Notes: generated by a model from the letters alone, not told the origin. Counted from the stretch's first letter, positions 45,453-55,015 are shown. The stretch: DNA of 64,000 nucleotides from Variovorax sp. PBL-H6 (GCF_901827155.1 NZ_LR594659.1:4340001-4404000), one strand, 5' to 3'. Numbers and translations: made by a program.

Positions 45453-45481
45453 ATTACAACCACTGGTCCACGGGGTGTCAA
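45453..45481 (-). promoter_or_regulatory. hupB sigma-70 promoter
   Basis: On the minus strand a perfect TTGACA (45481-45476), exact 17-base spacer and TGTAAT (45458-45453; five of six matches). One of the best housekeeping promoters in the window. Start near 45446 gives a leader of about 127 bases. Confidence 0.88.
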
Positions 45482-45563
45482 TACGACAGGACGCCGCGGA
45501 ATCCAGCGAGGCCCGCGATTCTAGTGATGTTTTGCGCGGTCCCTTTTTCCGCGACGGCTTCGT

Positions 45564-46652
45564 TCAGAGCGCTTGCGCGATCGCGCGGCCCAGGTCGATG
45601 GTGCTTGCGCTGCCCCCGATGTCAGGCGTGCGCGGCGCCCCGCTTTCCGGCGCCAGGACCTTCTCGACCGCGGCAAGGATGGCGTCGTGCGCGTTCCTGT
45701 GCCCCAGGAAATCGAGCATCATGGCGCCGCACCAGATCTGGCCAATCGGATTGGCGATGCCCTTGCCTGCAATATCCGGCGCCGAGCCGTGCACCGGCTC
45801 GAACAGCGACGGCGTGCTGCGCTCAGGATTCAGGTTGGCGCTCGGCGCGATGCCGATCGTGCCGGTGCAGGCGGGGCCGAGGTCGGACAGTATGTCGCCG
45901 AACAGGTTGCTGGCGACCACCACGTCGAAGAAGTCGGGGCGTTGCACAAAATGCGCCGTCAGGATATCGATGTGGAACTTGTCGAGCCTGACGTCCGGAT
46001 AGCTCTTCGCCATCGCAGCGACGCGCTCGTCCCAGTACGGCATGGTGATCGAGATGCCATTGGACTTGGTAGCGCTGGTCAGGTGCCTGCCGGGACGCGA
46101 CCGCGCCAGCTCGAAGGCAAACTTGAGCACCCGGTCCACGCCCGTGCGCGACATCACCGTCTCCTGGATCACGATCTCGCGCGCCGTTCCCTCGTACATC
46201 CGCCCGCCGATGCTCGAGTACTCGCCCTCGGTGTTCTCGCGCACGATGTACATGTCGATCTCGCCCGGCTGCCGCGCCGTGCCGTCGCGCCGCACCACAG
46301 GCGCGACGATGCCGGGCATCAGTCGCGCAGGCCGCAGGTTGATGTACTGGTCGAACTCGCGGCGGAACAGCAGCAGAGATCCCCAGAGGGAGACGTGGTC
46401 CGGAATCTTCTCGGGCCACCCGACGGCCCCGAAATAGATCGCGTCGTGGCCGCCGATCTGATCCTTCCAGTTGTCCGGCAGCATCTTGCCGTGCTTCTCG
46501 CAGTAGTCCCAGCTCGAGAAATCGAAGTGATCGAAATGCAGATCGATGCCGAACTTGCGGGCCGCCGCATCGAGCACGCGCAGCCCCTCGGGCATGGTTT
46601 CCTTGCCGATGCCGTCTCCGGCGATCACGGCGATACGCTTCCTGCCGCTCAT
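45564..46652 (-). CDS. dmlA: D-malate dehydrogenase (decarboxylating)/tartrate dehydrogenase
   Basis: Mn/NAD-dependent beta-decarboxylating dehydrogenase, 362 aa. As recalled, E. coli DmlA shares most of its length: AGDGIGKE, HGKMLPDNW, FGAVGWPEKIPDHVSLWGSL, RREFDQYINLRPARL, YIVRENTEGEYSS, TSATKSNGISITMPYWDERV and DILSDLGPACTGTIGIAPS. D-malate, tartrate or isopropylmalate are possible substrates; the DHVSLWGSLL segment argues for DmlA/TtuC over LeuB. The start at 46652 has GGAAG upstream. It follows the dehalogenase by 18 bases and faces a LysR gene. Confidence 0.9.
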   Translation of the reverse strand: MSGRKRIAVIAGDGIGKETMPEGLRVLDAAARKFGIDLHFDHFDFSSWDYCEKHGKMLPDNWKDQIGGHDAIYFGAVGWPEKIPDHVSLWGSLLLFRREFDQYINLRPARLMPGIVAPVVRRDGTARQPGEIDMYIVRENTEGEYSSIGGRMYEGTAREIVIQETVMSRTGVDRVLKFAFELARSRPGRHLTSATKSNGISITMPYWDERVAAMAKSYPDVRLDKFHIDILTAHFVQRPDFFDVVVASNLFGDILSDLGPACTGTIGIAPSANLNPERSTPSLFEPVHGSAPDIAGKGIANPIGQIWCGAMMLDFLGHRNAHDAILAAVEKVLAPESGAPRTPDIGGSASTIDLGRAIAQAL

Positions 46653-46670
46653 GATGTCTTCCTTCATGTA

Positions 46671-47546
46671 TCAAACAAAAAACTGAAATGCTTCCTCGGT
46701 CAGCGCCTCGGATGCCTCTTCGGGAACATAGTGGCCGCAGGGCAGCGCAGCGCCGGAGACGCGCACCGCGCGCTCGCGCCAGAGCCTCAGCACATCGAAG
46801 CAGCGCCCGACGGCGCCATGCTCGCCCCACAACACGCGCAGCGGTTGCGCAAGCTTCAGGCCGGCGGCGATATCGGCGCGGTCATGCTCGAGGTCGATCG
46901 TTGCCGAAGCACGGTAGTCCTCGCAGATGCCGCGCGCCGTACCGGCGATGGCGGCACAGCGCTCGTACTCGGCCAGTGCCTCGGATGCGAAGGGTGCCAG
47001 GCCGGCATGCCGGCTGCCCATCACGCTGCGCACATAGCGCGCCGGATCGGACTCGATGAGAGCCTCGGGAAGCGGCGCCGGCTGGATCAGGAAGAACCAG
47101 TGCCAGTACGCACGGGCGAAGGCATTGGACGTCTGCTCGTACATGGCGAGCGTGGGCGCGATGTCCAGCAGCATCAGCCGCTCGACAGCTTCGGGATGAT
47201 CCATGGCGAGCCGGTGCGCAACGCGCGCGCCGCGATCGTGCGCCAGAACATGGAAACGGTCGAAGCCGTGGCTGCGCATCACGGCGATTGCATCCCTTGC
47301 CATCTCGCGCTTGCTGTAAGCAACGTGCGCGTCATCAGCCGCCGGCCGATCCGAATCGCCATAGCCGCGAAGATCCATCATCACCAGCGTAAAGCGGTGG
47401 GCCAATGCGGGCGCCACGCGATGCCAGATGGCATGGGTCTGTGGATGGCCATGCAATAGCAGCAAGGGTGTCCCCTGACCCCCGACGCGCCCATGCAGGC
47501 GGACCCCGTCGCGAAACACGTGAAAGGAGGGAAAACCGTTCTGCAT
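46671..47546 (-). CDS. Haloacetate (fluoroacetate) dehalogenase-like alpha/beta hydrolase
   Basis: An alpha/beta hydrolase, 291 aa, predicted to displace halide from short haloacids. By alignment from memory with Burkholderia FA1 fluoroacetate dehalogenase, numbering agrees almost exactly: nucleophile Asp104 with Arg105 and Arg108 (AHDRGARVAHR), acid Asp128 (LLDIAPT), halide pocket His149-Trp150 (AYWHWFF) and Tyr211 (CEDYRAS), and catalytic His272 (LPCGHYVPEE). The start at 47546 matches the family but has a weak ribosome site. It precedes dmlA and is divergent from a LysR gene. Confidence 0.82.
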   Translation of the reverse strand: MQNGFPSFHVFRDGVRLHGRVGGQGTPLLLLHGHPQTHAIWHRVAPALAHRFTLVMMDLRGYGDSDRPAADDAHVAYSKREMARDAIAVMRSHGFDRFHVLAHDRGARVAHRLAMDHPEAVERLMLLDIAPTLAMYEQTSNAFARAYWHWFFLIQPAPLPEALIESDPARYVRSVMGSRHAGLAPFASEALAEYERCAAIAGTARGICEDYRASATIDLEHDRADIAAGLKLAQPLRVLWGEHGAVGRCFDVLRLWRERAVRVSGAALPCGHYVPEEASEALTEEAFQFFV

Positions 47547-47621
47547 CACGTGATTGTGCGTTGCGCTACTGAGACTTATCAAGAAACAATCAGCGAATTG
47601 ACTCTTTCCGCCAAGGAACGA

Positions 47622-48596
47622 ATGGAACGCAGTGATCTCGAGTTGGTTCTCTCCGTGCGCCACGCCGGGAGCCTGGCAGGCGCGGCTGCCGCATTGGGCG
47701 TGGTGCCCTCGGTCGTCACCAAGCGGCTCGCACACCTCGAGCAGGGCCTGGGGCATCGACTCTTCGAACGCACCACGCGCCGCCTGAACCTCACTGCCGA
47801 AGGCGAAGCCGTCTGCACACATGCCGAACGCCTGCTCGAAGGCTTCGGGGCACTCGAGTCAGAGCTGCGCGAACGGCAGAAGGAGCCGTGCGGCGCGTTG
47901 CGGATCGCCGCCACCTTCGGATTCGGGCGACGCTGGCTGGGCCCCGCGCTCGCCCGGTTCGGGCAGCAATACCCCGCCTTGCAAATCGAACTGCACCTGA
48001 CAGAACGCCTTCCCGACCTCGGCGCAGAAGGCTACGACGGCGCCATCTGGCTCTGGTCCGCGCCGGCCCGTCACGCGGGCGATTGGGTGGCACGGCGGCT
48101 CGCGCGGAACCAGCGCGTGCTGGCGGCTTCGCAGGCTTACCTGCGACGGCGCGGAACCCCTGGGGATGTGCAGGATCTTGCCGGGCACGAGTGCCTGGTC
48201 GTGCACGAGAACGAGGCTGCGCCGGCTGGACGCTCCGTTGTGTGGACCTTGAGCAACGCGAAGAATCGCGCCTCCGCGCGCGTTCACGTCAGTGGCCCCT
48301 TGTCCAGCAATTCCGGTGAGTTGGTGCGCGACTGGTGCCTTGCCGGCCACGGCATCGTGCTTCGCAGTTTGTGGGACATCGCGCCGCAGCTGAGTTCGGG
48401 CGAACTCATTCGCGTGCTGCCGGAGTGGTCGATGCCAGATGCCGACATCCAGTGGATCGCGCCCTGGCAGGCCAGGACGCCGCGCCGGGTCCGGCTGCTG
48501 GTCGACTTCCTGGTCGAACAGTTTCGCCCGGAGCCCTGGCGGCCAGCACTGCCAGGCGGGCCTCCACCGCGGACGGCGCCCCGGACCCGCGCCTGA
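47622..48596 (+). CDS. LysR-family regulator, DmlR-like position
   Basis: A 324 aa regulator with an N-terminal winged HTH (ERSDLELVLSVRHAGSLAGA, VVPSVVTKRLAHLEQGLGHR) and an effector domain from about residue 90. AAGGA precedes the ATG at 47622. The C-terminus (after about 305) is a Pro/Arg-rich tail. Divergent from the dehalogenase-dmlA pair with 75 bases between starts, so probably their activator; dmlR is likewise divergent from dmlA in E. coli. Confidence 0.92.
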   Translation: MERSDLELVLSVRHAGSLAGAAAALGVVPSVVTKRLAHLEQGLGHRLFERTTRRLNLTAEGEAVCTHAERLLEGFGALESELRERQKEPCGALRIAATFGFGRRWLGPALARFGQQYPALQIELHLTERLPDLGAEGYDGAIWLWSAPARHAGDWVARRLARNQRVLAASQAYLRRRGTPGDVQDLAGHECLVVHENEAAPAGRSVVWTLSNAKNRASARVHVSGPLSSNSGELVRDWCLAGHGIVLRSLWDIAPQLSSGELIRVLPEWSMPDADIQWIAPWQARTPRRVRLLVDFLVEQFRPEPWRPALPGGPPPRTAPRTRA

Positions 48597-48710
48597 AAGG
48601 CGGCGAGGGATTTTTCATGCGATCCTCGACGACTTGCAAAATCGGCCGGCCGAGTCCCCTTCGGCGCCAACGACAAAGGAACATGGGCATGGGGCGGGCC
48701 CCTCACTGAC

Positions 48711-49562
48711 ATGGAAAACCAGCTCGCCTGGACACTGGCCGCCTGCGCACGCGTGATGCGCCCGGTGATCCGGCTCGCATTGGCCATGGGAGTCAAGCAT
48801 CCCCATTTGGAGGAGATGTTGCGCGACCTGCTGCTGACCGAGGCGCGGCGTTCCTGGCAGGCGCAGGGCGTGAAGAACCCCAACATCAGTCAACTCTCGG
48901 TATCGACCGGGCTCAATCGCAAGGCGGTCACGGCCAAGGTCCGCGAACTGAGCGAACCCCTGCCCCATACCGAAATGTCCGCAGCCGCCAAGACCTTCAC
49001 CCTGTGGCTTCAGATGTTGGCCGAGCATCCCGAACACCGGCGCCTGCCGATCGTGGCCGAAGCCGGCGTACCTTCGTTCGAAACCGTGGCCAGGCAAGCC
49101 AGCCGCGGCAACATGCACCACCGCGCCATCCTGGACGAGCTGGCCCGCCTGAACATGGTGGCCGAGCACGAAGGCCATGTCGAACTCACCGCCGACGCCT
49201 TCGTGCCTGCGAAGGATCTGCAGTCCATGCTGGCCTTCTTCGGCGACAACGCCCGCGACCACCTGCTGGCCGCCGTCTCCAACACGCTGGGCGAACGGGC
49301 GCCCATGCTCGAGCGCGCGGTCTACGCCCACGGCGTGTCCATGGATGATTGCCGAGCGATCGAGCAATTGGTCCGGCAACGCTGGAGCGGCTTGCATCAC
49401 GAGCTGACGCGCGAGATGACACGGGCCTTCACCTCGGCGGCCGGCAACGCATCGGGCCGGATCCGTGTGGGCATCTACACCTACTACGAGGAGACCGAAT
49501 CGGCCACGCCGGCGGAGCCGGAATCCGGCGTGCCGGGGACCACACGCATGGAAAAAGGATGA
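48711..49562 (+). CDS. DUF6502-like protein of unknown function
   Basis: A 283 aa soluble protein. An N-terminal helical, HTH-like half (CARVMRPVIRLALAMGVKHP, ISQLSVSTGLNRKAVTAKV) is joined to a second helical half with FFGDNARDHLLAAVSN and ERAVYAHGVSMDD. I recall a DUF6502 family with this layout but cannot confirm it. The N-terminal half suggests DNA binding. It stands alone 114 bases after the LysR gene. No signal peptide. Confidence 0.7.
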   Translation: MENQLAWTLAACARVMRPVIRLALAMGVKHPHLEEMLRDLLLTEARRSWQAQGVKNPNISQLSVSTGLNRKAVTAKVRELSEPLPHTEMSAAAKTFTLWLQMLAEHPEHRRLPIVAEAGVPSFETVARQASRGNMHHRAILDELARLNMVAEHEGHVELTADAFVPAKDLQSMLAFFGDNARDHLLAAVSNTLGERAPMLERAVYAHGVSMDDCRAIEQLVRQRWSGLHHELTREMTRAFTSAAGNASGRIRVGIYTYYEETESATPAEPESGVPGTTRMEKG

Positions 49563-49693
49563 GGACGGGCCCGTAGAAGGAGCCTGATCACGGGTGAACG
49601 GCGTGCCGATCGCACAGCAGCTCAGCGTGTGCGTGAGCCGCCCGGTCACTCGAGGGCGAAGATGGTCCGGTGACTCCGCCGCGCGCGAGCGCT

Positions 49694-50584
49694 TCAGCGC
49701 TCGCAGCGCACCACCAGGCTCACGCCCACCGCCGTCATCGCGATGCCCACCAGCGTGGCCACCGTGATGGGCTCGGCAAAGAGAAGCCATGCCATCAGCG
49801 CCGTGCAGGGCGGCACGAGGTACAGCAGGCTGGTGACGGCAGTCGCGGTGCCGCGTTGGATCAGCATGTAGAGCAGCGAGCTGCCGCCCAGCGACAGCGC
49901 CAGAACGGACCAGGCCATCGCGCCGCCGGAATACAGGTTCCACTGGATGCTGTCGGCCTCCAGGGCCGCGAAGGGCAGCGTGACCAGCAGCGCCGCCGCG
50001 AGCTGGATCGCGCCGGCGACGCGCACGTCGCAGGGCGCAACGAAGCGCTTCTGATACAGGGTTCCGGCGGTGATGGAGATGAGCGCCATCAGCGCCAGCC
50101 CCATGGTCAGCGCGCTCACTTCGCCGCCCTGCCCGAGCTTGCGCAGCACCACCAGCACGAGGCCGGCGAAGCCCAGCGCAAGGCCGGCCCACTGGCGGCG
50201 CGAGATCGCGCCGCCATGCATCGACAGCCAGATGGCCGTGAGCACAGGCTGGATGCCGACCAGCAACGCAACGAGGCCCGAGCCCATGCCGGCCCGGACG
50301 GCGGCCCAGACCCCACCGAGGTAGCCCGCCTGCATCAGGATGCCGGTGACCGCCAGATGCCCCCATTGCGCGCGCCCGGGTGGCCAGCGCACGCGCGCCG
50401 CCCACACCCAGGCCAGGAAACAGAGCACCGACAGCGCATAGCGCACCGCCAGGAACTTGAGCGGCGGGGCATAGGGCATGCCATAGCGCGCAACGATGAA
50501 GCCGGTGCTCCAGATCAACACGAAGATCGCGGGCATGGCCCGCACCCACCCCGATACCGGTGCCGACGCCGTCGCCACCGTCAT
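49694..50584 (-). CDS. EamA/DMT-family transporter
   Basis: A 296 aa inner-membrane protein with ten predicted helices in two EamA repeats (for example AIFVLIWSTGFIVARYG near the start, LVALLVGIQPVLTAIWL, and SLLYLVPPCTALMAWLLF in the second repeat). Such proteins export amino acids or other metabolites; the substrate is unknown. Its ATG overlaps the pgsA stop (ATGA), so it is coupled to pgsA. The longer upstream frame is a shadow of pgsA. Confidence 0.9.
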   Translation of the reverse strand: MTVATASAPVSGWVRAMPAIFVLIWSTGFIVARYGMPYAPPLKFLAVRYALSVLCFLAWVWAARVRWPPGRAQWGHLAVTGILMQAGYLGGVWAAVRAGMGSGLVALLVGIQPVLTAIWLSMHGGAISRRQWAGLALGFAGLVLVVLRKLGQGGEVSALTMGLALMALISITAGTLYQKRFVAPCDVRVAGAIQLAAALLVTLPFAALEADSIQWNLYSGGAMAWSVLALSLGGSSLLYMLIQRGTATAVTSLLYLVPPCTALMAWLLFAEPITVATLVGIAMTAVGVSLVVRCER

Positions 50585-51147
50585 TTGGCGCGGGCCCGGA
50601 TCTCCGGAACGGCCTTTTGGAGGTAGTACACCATCGACCAGACCGTGAGCACGGCCGAGATCCAGATCAGCCACTGACCCCAGGTGCCGGTGTCGATCAC
50701 ACCGAACAGGATGCCGTCGAAAAGCAGGAACGGGATCGCGACCATCTGCACCACCGTCTTGACCTTGCCGATCATGTGGACCGCCACGCTCTTGGCGGCG
50801 CCGATCTGCGCCATCCATTCGCGCAAGGCGGAAATTGCGATCTCGCGCCCGATGATGATCAGCGCGACGAACACGTCGGCGCGGTTCAGGTGCACCAATA
50901 CCAGCAGCGAGGCGCACACCAGGAACTTGTCGGCCACCGGATCGAGGAAGGCGCCGAAGGCCGAGGTCTGATTGAGCCGCCGTGCGAGGAAACCGTCGAG
51001 CCAGTCGGTGGCGGCGAACAAGATGAACAGCACCGTGGCCACGATGTTGCGCATCGGCTCGCTCAGGGGCAGATAGAACACCCCCACGATCAGCGGGATC
51101 GCGACGATGCGCGTCCACGTCATGATGGTGGGGAGCGTCCAGAACAT
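50581..51147 (-). CDS. pgsA: Phosphatidylglycerophosphate synthase
   Basis: CDP-diacylglycerol:glycerol-3-phosphate phosphatidyltransferase, 188 aa, first step of phosphatidylglycerol synthesis in the inner membrane. The CDP-alcohol phosphotransferase motif is complete: DWLDGFLARRLNQTSAFG followed by FLDPVADK. About five membrane helices. The start at 51147 (MFWTLPTIMTW) fits the family. It is 37 bases after uvrC. Confidence 0.95.
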   Translation of the reverse strand: MFWTLPTIMTWTRIVAIPLIVGVFYLPLSEPMRNIVATVLFILFAATDWLDGFLARRLNQTSAFGAFLDPVADKFLVCASLLVLVHLNRADVFVALIIIGREIAISALREWMAQIGAAKSVAVHMIGKVKTVVQMVAIPFLLFDGILFGVIDTGTWGQWLIWISAVLTVWSMVYYLQKAVPEIRARAK

Positions 51148-51184
51148 GGCGACGAGTATATGGCTCGCCTCCGGGCTGGCCGCT

Positions 51185-53149
51185 TCAGTGCAAGGCCCGG
51201 TAGATTTCCTCCGCCAGCTCGAAGGCAATGCCATCGACAGACGCAATGTCTTCCACGCTCGCCGCCGCTACGCCCCGTATGCCGCCGAAGCGCTGCAGCA
51301 GCCGCGCCCGGCGCTTGGGCCCGATGCCGGGGATGTCCTCGAGCTGGCTGCCGCCCACCCGCACCTTGGCGCGCTTCGCACGCATGCCGGTGATGGCGAA
51401 GCGATGCGCCTCGTCGCGGATCTGTGCAACCAGCATCAGCGCCGCCGAGTCGCGGCCGAGGTACACCTTGTCGCGCCCGTCGGCGAAGACCAGTTCCTCC
51501 AGGCCCACCTTTCGGCCCTCGCCCTTCTCTACCCCGACGATCAGCGACAGCGGCAGCCCCAGTTCGCCGAACACCTCGCGCGCCATCGATACCTGACCCT
51601 TGCCGCCGTCGACCAGCACCAGGTCCGGCATGCGCGCGCTGCGCGTACCTGGCCGGGCATCGCTGCCCACGCCGGCTGCATCGCCCGCCGGTGGCGCATC
51701 GCTCTCCGCAGCCATCGCCTCGGCCAGCTTGCCGTAGCGGCGATGAAGCACCTGTCGCATCGCCGCATAGTCGTCGCCCGGCGTGATGCCCTCGATGTTG
51801 TAGCGGCGGTACTCGCGGTTCTGCATCGCGTGATGCTCGAAGACCACGCAGGATGCCTGGGTGGCCTCGCCCGCCGTGTGCGAGATGTCGAAGCACTCCA
51901 CGCGGAAGTTGTCGAGGTCATCGGGCGCGAGCTCCAGCGCGTCCACCAGCGCGCGCGTGCGCGCCTGCTGCGAGCCTTCCTCGGCCAGCAGGCGTGCGAG
52001 CTGCAGGCCCGCATTGGTCTGCGCCATCTCCAGCCAGTGACGCCGCTGCTCCCGCGGCTGGAACACGGCCGTCACGCGCGTGGCGGCCTGCTGCGAGACG
52101 GCCTCGATCAGCTCGCGACCCACCAGCTCGCTCAGCACCAGCGTGGGTGGGACCGGCACGTCGATGTAGTGCTGGGCGATGAAGGCCTCGAGCACCTGGA
52201 CCTCGACCGACCCGGCAAAGGCGCCGGGCGCCTCCTCGCCTTCGGCGCCCTGGGCACCCCGCTCCATCTGCGCCGCGTCCTCGATGTGAACGGGGAAGTA
52301 GGCGCGGTCGCCCAGGTGCCGGCCGCCACGCACCATTGCGAGGTTGACACAGGCCTTGCCGCCCTGCACCTTGACCGCGAGGATGTCGACATCCTTGTCG
52401 GAGGCAATCTCGATCGACTGCTGGTGCAGCACGCGCGAGAGCGCCGACATCTGGTTGCGCAGCTCGGCCGCCTGTTCGAACTCCAGCTTCTCGGCATGCG
52501 CCGTCATGCGCGCCTCGAGCTGGGACAGCACGGCCTGGGTATCGCCGAGCAGGAAGGCCTCGGCATTTGCGACGTCCTGTGCATAGGCCTCCGGCGTGAT
52601 GTAGCCCACGCAGGGTCCGGTGCAGCGCTTGATCTGGTAGAGCAGGCAGGGGCGCGTGCGGTTCGCGTACACCGTGTCCTCGCAGGTGCGCAGCCTGAAG
52701 ACCTTCTGCAGCAGCTGGATCGATTCCTTCACCGCCCAGGCGCTCGGGTACGGGCCGAAGTAGCGGTGCTTGCGGTCGACGGATCCGCGGTAGTACGCGA
52801 GGCGCGGAAAGGCGTGCGAGGCGATCTTCAGATAGGGGTAGCTCTTGTCGTCCCGGAACAGGATGTTGTAGCGGGGCTTGAGCGTCTTGATCAGGTTGTT
52901 CTCGAGCAGGAGCGCCTCGGCCTCGGAGCGCACAACAGTGGTCTCCATGCGCGCGATCTTCGAGATCATGTGGCCGATGCGCGTGCCGGCGTGGTTCTTC
53001 TGGAAATAGTTGGCCACGCGCTTCTTCAGGTTGCGCGCCTTGCCCACGTACAGCACCGCGCCCGCGGCGTCGAAATAGCGGTAGACGCCCGGCAATTGTG
53101 GAAGCGCCGCAACCTCGCTGAGCAATTGATCGGAATGCATGTCTGACAT
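51185..53149 (-). CDS. uvrC: UvrABC system protein C
   Basis: Excinuclease subunit making both incisions in nucleotide-excision repair; 654 aa. GIY-YIG domain ([20 protein letters not shown]), Cys-rich segment, UvrB-interacting UVR motif (about 200-235), RNase-H-like domain ([23 protein letters not shown]) and C-terminal tandem helix-hairpin-helix ([16 protein letters not shown]). Two adjacent starts are possible, 53149 or 53140. pgsA and the DMT gene follow. Confidence 0.97.
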   Translation of the reverse strand: MSDMHSDQLLSEVAALPQLPGVYRYFDAAGAVLYVGKARNLKKRVANYFQKNHAGTRIGHMISKIARMETTVVRSEAEALLLENNLIKTLKPRYNILFRDDKSYPYLKIASHAFPRLAYYRGSVDRKHRYFGPYPSAWAVKESIQLLQKVFRLRTCEDTVYANRTRPCLLYQIKRCTGPCVGYITPEAYAQDVANAEAFLLGDTQAVLSQLEARMTAHAEKLEFEQAAELRNQMSALSRVLHQQSIEIASDKDVDILAVKVQGGKACVNLAMVRGGRHLGDRAYFPVHIEDAAQMERGAQGAEGEEAPGAFAGSVEVQVLEAFIAQHYIDVPVPPTLVLSELVGRELIEAVSQQAATRVTAVFQPREQRRHWLEMAQTNAGLQLARLLAEEGSQQARTRALVDALELAPDDLDNFRVECFDISHTAGEATQASCVVFEHHAMQNREYRRYNIEGITPGDDYAAMRQVLHRRYGKLAEAMAAESDAPPAGDAAGVGSDARPGTRSARMPDLVLVDGGKGQVSMAREVFGELGLPLSLIVGVEKGEGRKVGLEELVFADGRDKVYLGRDSAALMLVAQIRDEAHRFAITGMRAKRAKVRVGGSQLEDIPGIGPKRRARLLQRFGGIRGVAAASVEDIASVDGIAFELAEEIYRALH

Positions 53150-53213
53150 CGGGCGCTATTGTGCTGGCGCGAGCGCGGCCGGTCGCCGGGGAGGGGTTGT
53201 AGAGTATCCCGGG

Positions 53214-54284
53214 ATGCGTTGGGACATTTTCTGCAAGGTCATCGACAACCATGGCGACGCTGGCGTGTGCTGGAGGCTGGCGTGCGGGCTTGCGGACACG
53301 GGCGACGCGGTCCGGCTCTGGATCGACGACCCCTCGGCGCTGGCATGGATGGCGCCGCAAGGCCACCCGGGGGTCAGCGTGGTCACGTGGACCGAGGCCG
53401 GCGCCCCGCAGGAAGCCGGCGTTGCGCCACCGCCGGATGTCCTGATCGAGGCCTTCGGCTGCGACCCCGCGCCGGAGCTCGTCGCGCGCTTTGCGGAACC
53501 CGTCCCGCAGGGAGCGCCGCGCCGGGTCTGGCTCAATCTCGAATACCTTTCCGCCGAACCCTACGTCGAGCGCCTGCACAAGCTGCCTTCGCCCGTGTTC
53601 AAGGGCCCGGGCGCGGGCCTGACGAAGCACTTCTTCTATCCCGGCTTCACCCGCGCGACGGGCGGGCTGCTGCGCGAGGATGACCTGCCGGCGCGCCGTG
53701 TGCGCTTCGACCGCTCCGCCTGGCTTGCGCAACAGAACATTGACTGGAACGGCGAGCGACTGGTCTGCCTCTTCTGCTACGAACCGCCGGCGCTCGGCGC
53801 TCTGCTGGCGCACTTCGAGCAGGCAAGCGAGCCCACTCGCCTGCTGGTGACGGCCGGCCGCGCATCCGATGCCTTGCCGCCCGGACCCGGAAAGCGCGGC
53901 GCGCTGTCGATCCAATGGCTGCCATACCTGTCCCAAACCGATTTCGACCATCTGTTGTGGGCTTGCGACCTGAATTTCGTGCGGGGCGAGGACTCGCTGG
54001 TGCGCGCCCTCTGGGCCGGGGCGCCCTTCATCTGGCAGATCTACGCCCAGGACGATGACGCACACCACGCCAAGCTCGACGCCTTGCTGGACTGGCTGGA
54101 CGCTCCGCCCGGGCTGCGCCGCTTCCACCACCTCTGGAACGGCATCGCCGAGGGCGAGCTGCCGGACCTTGGCCCGGAGGCACTGGCGCAGTGGCAGGCC
54201 GTCGCGGCCGCCGCACGCGATCGCCTGCTCGAGCAGGATGGCCTTCTGACCCGTTTGCGGCGGTTCGTCGTCCAACAAAGTTAG
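53214..54284 (+). CDS. earP: EF-P arginine rhamnosyltransferase EarP
   Basis: Transfers rhamnose from dTDP-rhamnose to Arg32 of EF-P; 356 aa. It starts with the family signature WDIFCKVIDNHGDAGVCWRLA and has WLNLEYLSAEPYVERLH, FYPGFTRATGGLLRE, and CDLNFVRGEDSLVRALWAG followed by PFIWQIY. The ATG at 53214 has a weak ribosome site. efp follows 132 bases later, the usual arrangement for this modification type. Confidence 0.95.
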   Translation: MRWDIFCKVIDNHGDAGVCWRLACGLADTGDAVRLWIDDPSALAWMAPQGHPGVSVVTWTEAGAPQEAGVAPPPDVLIEAFGCDPAPELVARFAEPVPQGAPRRVWLNLEYLSAEPYVERLHKLPSPVFKGPGAGLTKHFFYPGFTRATGGLLREDDLPARRVRFDRSAWLAQQNIDWNGERLVCLFCYEPPALGALLAHFEQASEPTRLLVTAGRASDALPPGPGKRGALSIQWLPYLSQTDFDHLLWACDLNFVRGEDSLVRALWAGAPFIWQIYAQDDDAHHAKLDALLDWLDAPPGLRRFHHLWNGIAEGELPDLGPEALAQWQAVAAAARDRLLEQDGLLTRLRRFVVQQS

Positions 54285-54287
54285 AAT
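54282..54287 (+). promoter_or_regulatory. Possible -10 box for efp
   Basis: TAGAAT overlaps the earP stop codon (its first three bases are the TAG). No convincing -35 is found at 16-18 bases. If used, the efp leader would be about 123 bases. Confidence 0.3.
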
Positions 54288-54416
54288 TATGGGCTTTGCG
54301 GATTTCGGGCCTGGCCTTGCTCAGGTGCCGCTGCATCCGCTGAACCCGCCGCGGTGAATGTGTCCATGGATCCAGGCCCAGACACACCGAGCGGCCAACA
54401 TCCAGAAACCCTGACT

Positions 54417-54971
54417 ATGAAAATCGCTCAAGAAATCCGCGCCGGCAACGTGATCATGCACGGCAAGGACCCGATGGTCGTGCTCAAGACCGAGTACAGC
54501 CGCGGCGGCCGCAATTCCGCCACTGTCCGCATGAAGCTCAAGAGCCTCATCGCCAACTTCAACACCGAAGTCGTGTTCAAGGCTGACGACAAGATGGAGC
54601 AGATCGTGCTCGAGAAGAAGGATTGCACCTACTCCTACTTCGCCGACCCCATGTACGTCTGCATGGACAGTGAATTCAACCAGTACGAGGTCGAGGCCGA
54701 GAACATGGGTGACTCGCTCAACTACCTCGAAGACGGCATGCCGGTCGAAGTGGTGTTCTACGACGGCAAGGCCATCTCGGTCGAGCTGCCCACCAGCGTC
54801 GAACGCGAGATCACCTGGACCGAGCCGGCCGTCAAGGGCGATACCTCGGGCAAGGTGCTGAAGCCCGCCAAGATCGCCACAGGCTTCGAGGTCCCGGTGC
54901 CGCTGTTCGTCTCCCAGGGCGATCGCATCGAGATCGACACCCGCACGGGCGAATACCGCAAGCGCGTCTGA
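54417..54971 (+). CDS. efp: Translation elongation factor P
   Basis: Relieves ribosome stalling at polyproline, 184 aa. Three domains: KOW-like N-domain (1-65), OB domain (66-128) and C-terminal OB domain. The modified loop reads YSRGGRNSA with Arg at position 32, so it is the rhamnosylated class rather than the lysylated one, in agreement with the adjacent earP. The ATG at 54417 is used; an upstream ATG at 54354 is not family-like. A terminator follows. Confidence 0.97.
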   Translation: MKIAQEIRAGNVIMHGKDPMVVLKTEYSRGGRNSATVRMKLKSLIANFNTEVVFKADDKMEQIVLEKKDCTYSYFADPMYVCMDSEFNQYEVEAENMGDSLNYLEDGMPVEVVFYDGKAISVELPTSVEREITWTEPAVKGDTSGKVLKPAKIATGFEVPVPLFVSQGDRIEIDTRTGEYRKRV

Positions 54972-54990
54972 GCGCTCCCGCATCCGCTGT

Positions 54991-55015
54991 AAAGGCTCCT
55001 TCGGGAGCCTTTTTT
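54991..55015 (+). terminator. Intrinsic terminator after efp
   Basis: AAAGGCTCC (54991-54999), TTCG tetraloop, GGAGCCTTT (55004-55012) and further Ts to 55015. Confidence 0.94.

Noticed and set aside
48615..50549. 644-codon minus-strand frame across the DUF6502-like gene and the DMT gene
   Set aside because: It crosses two better-supported genes in other frames and has an Arg/Gly/Ala-rich composition without domains.
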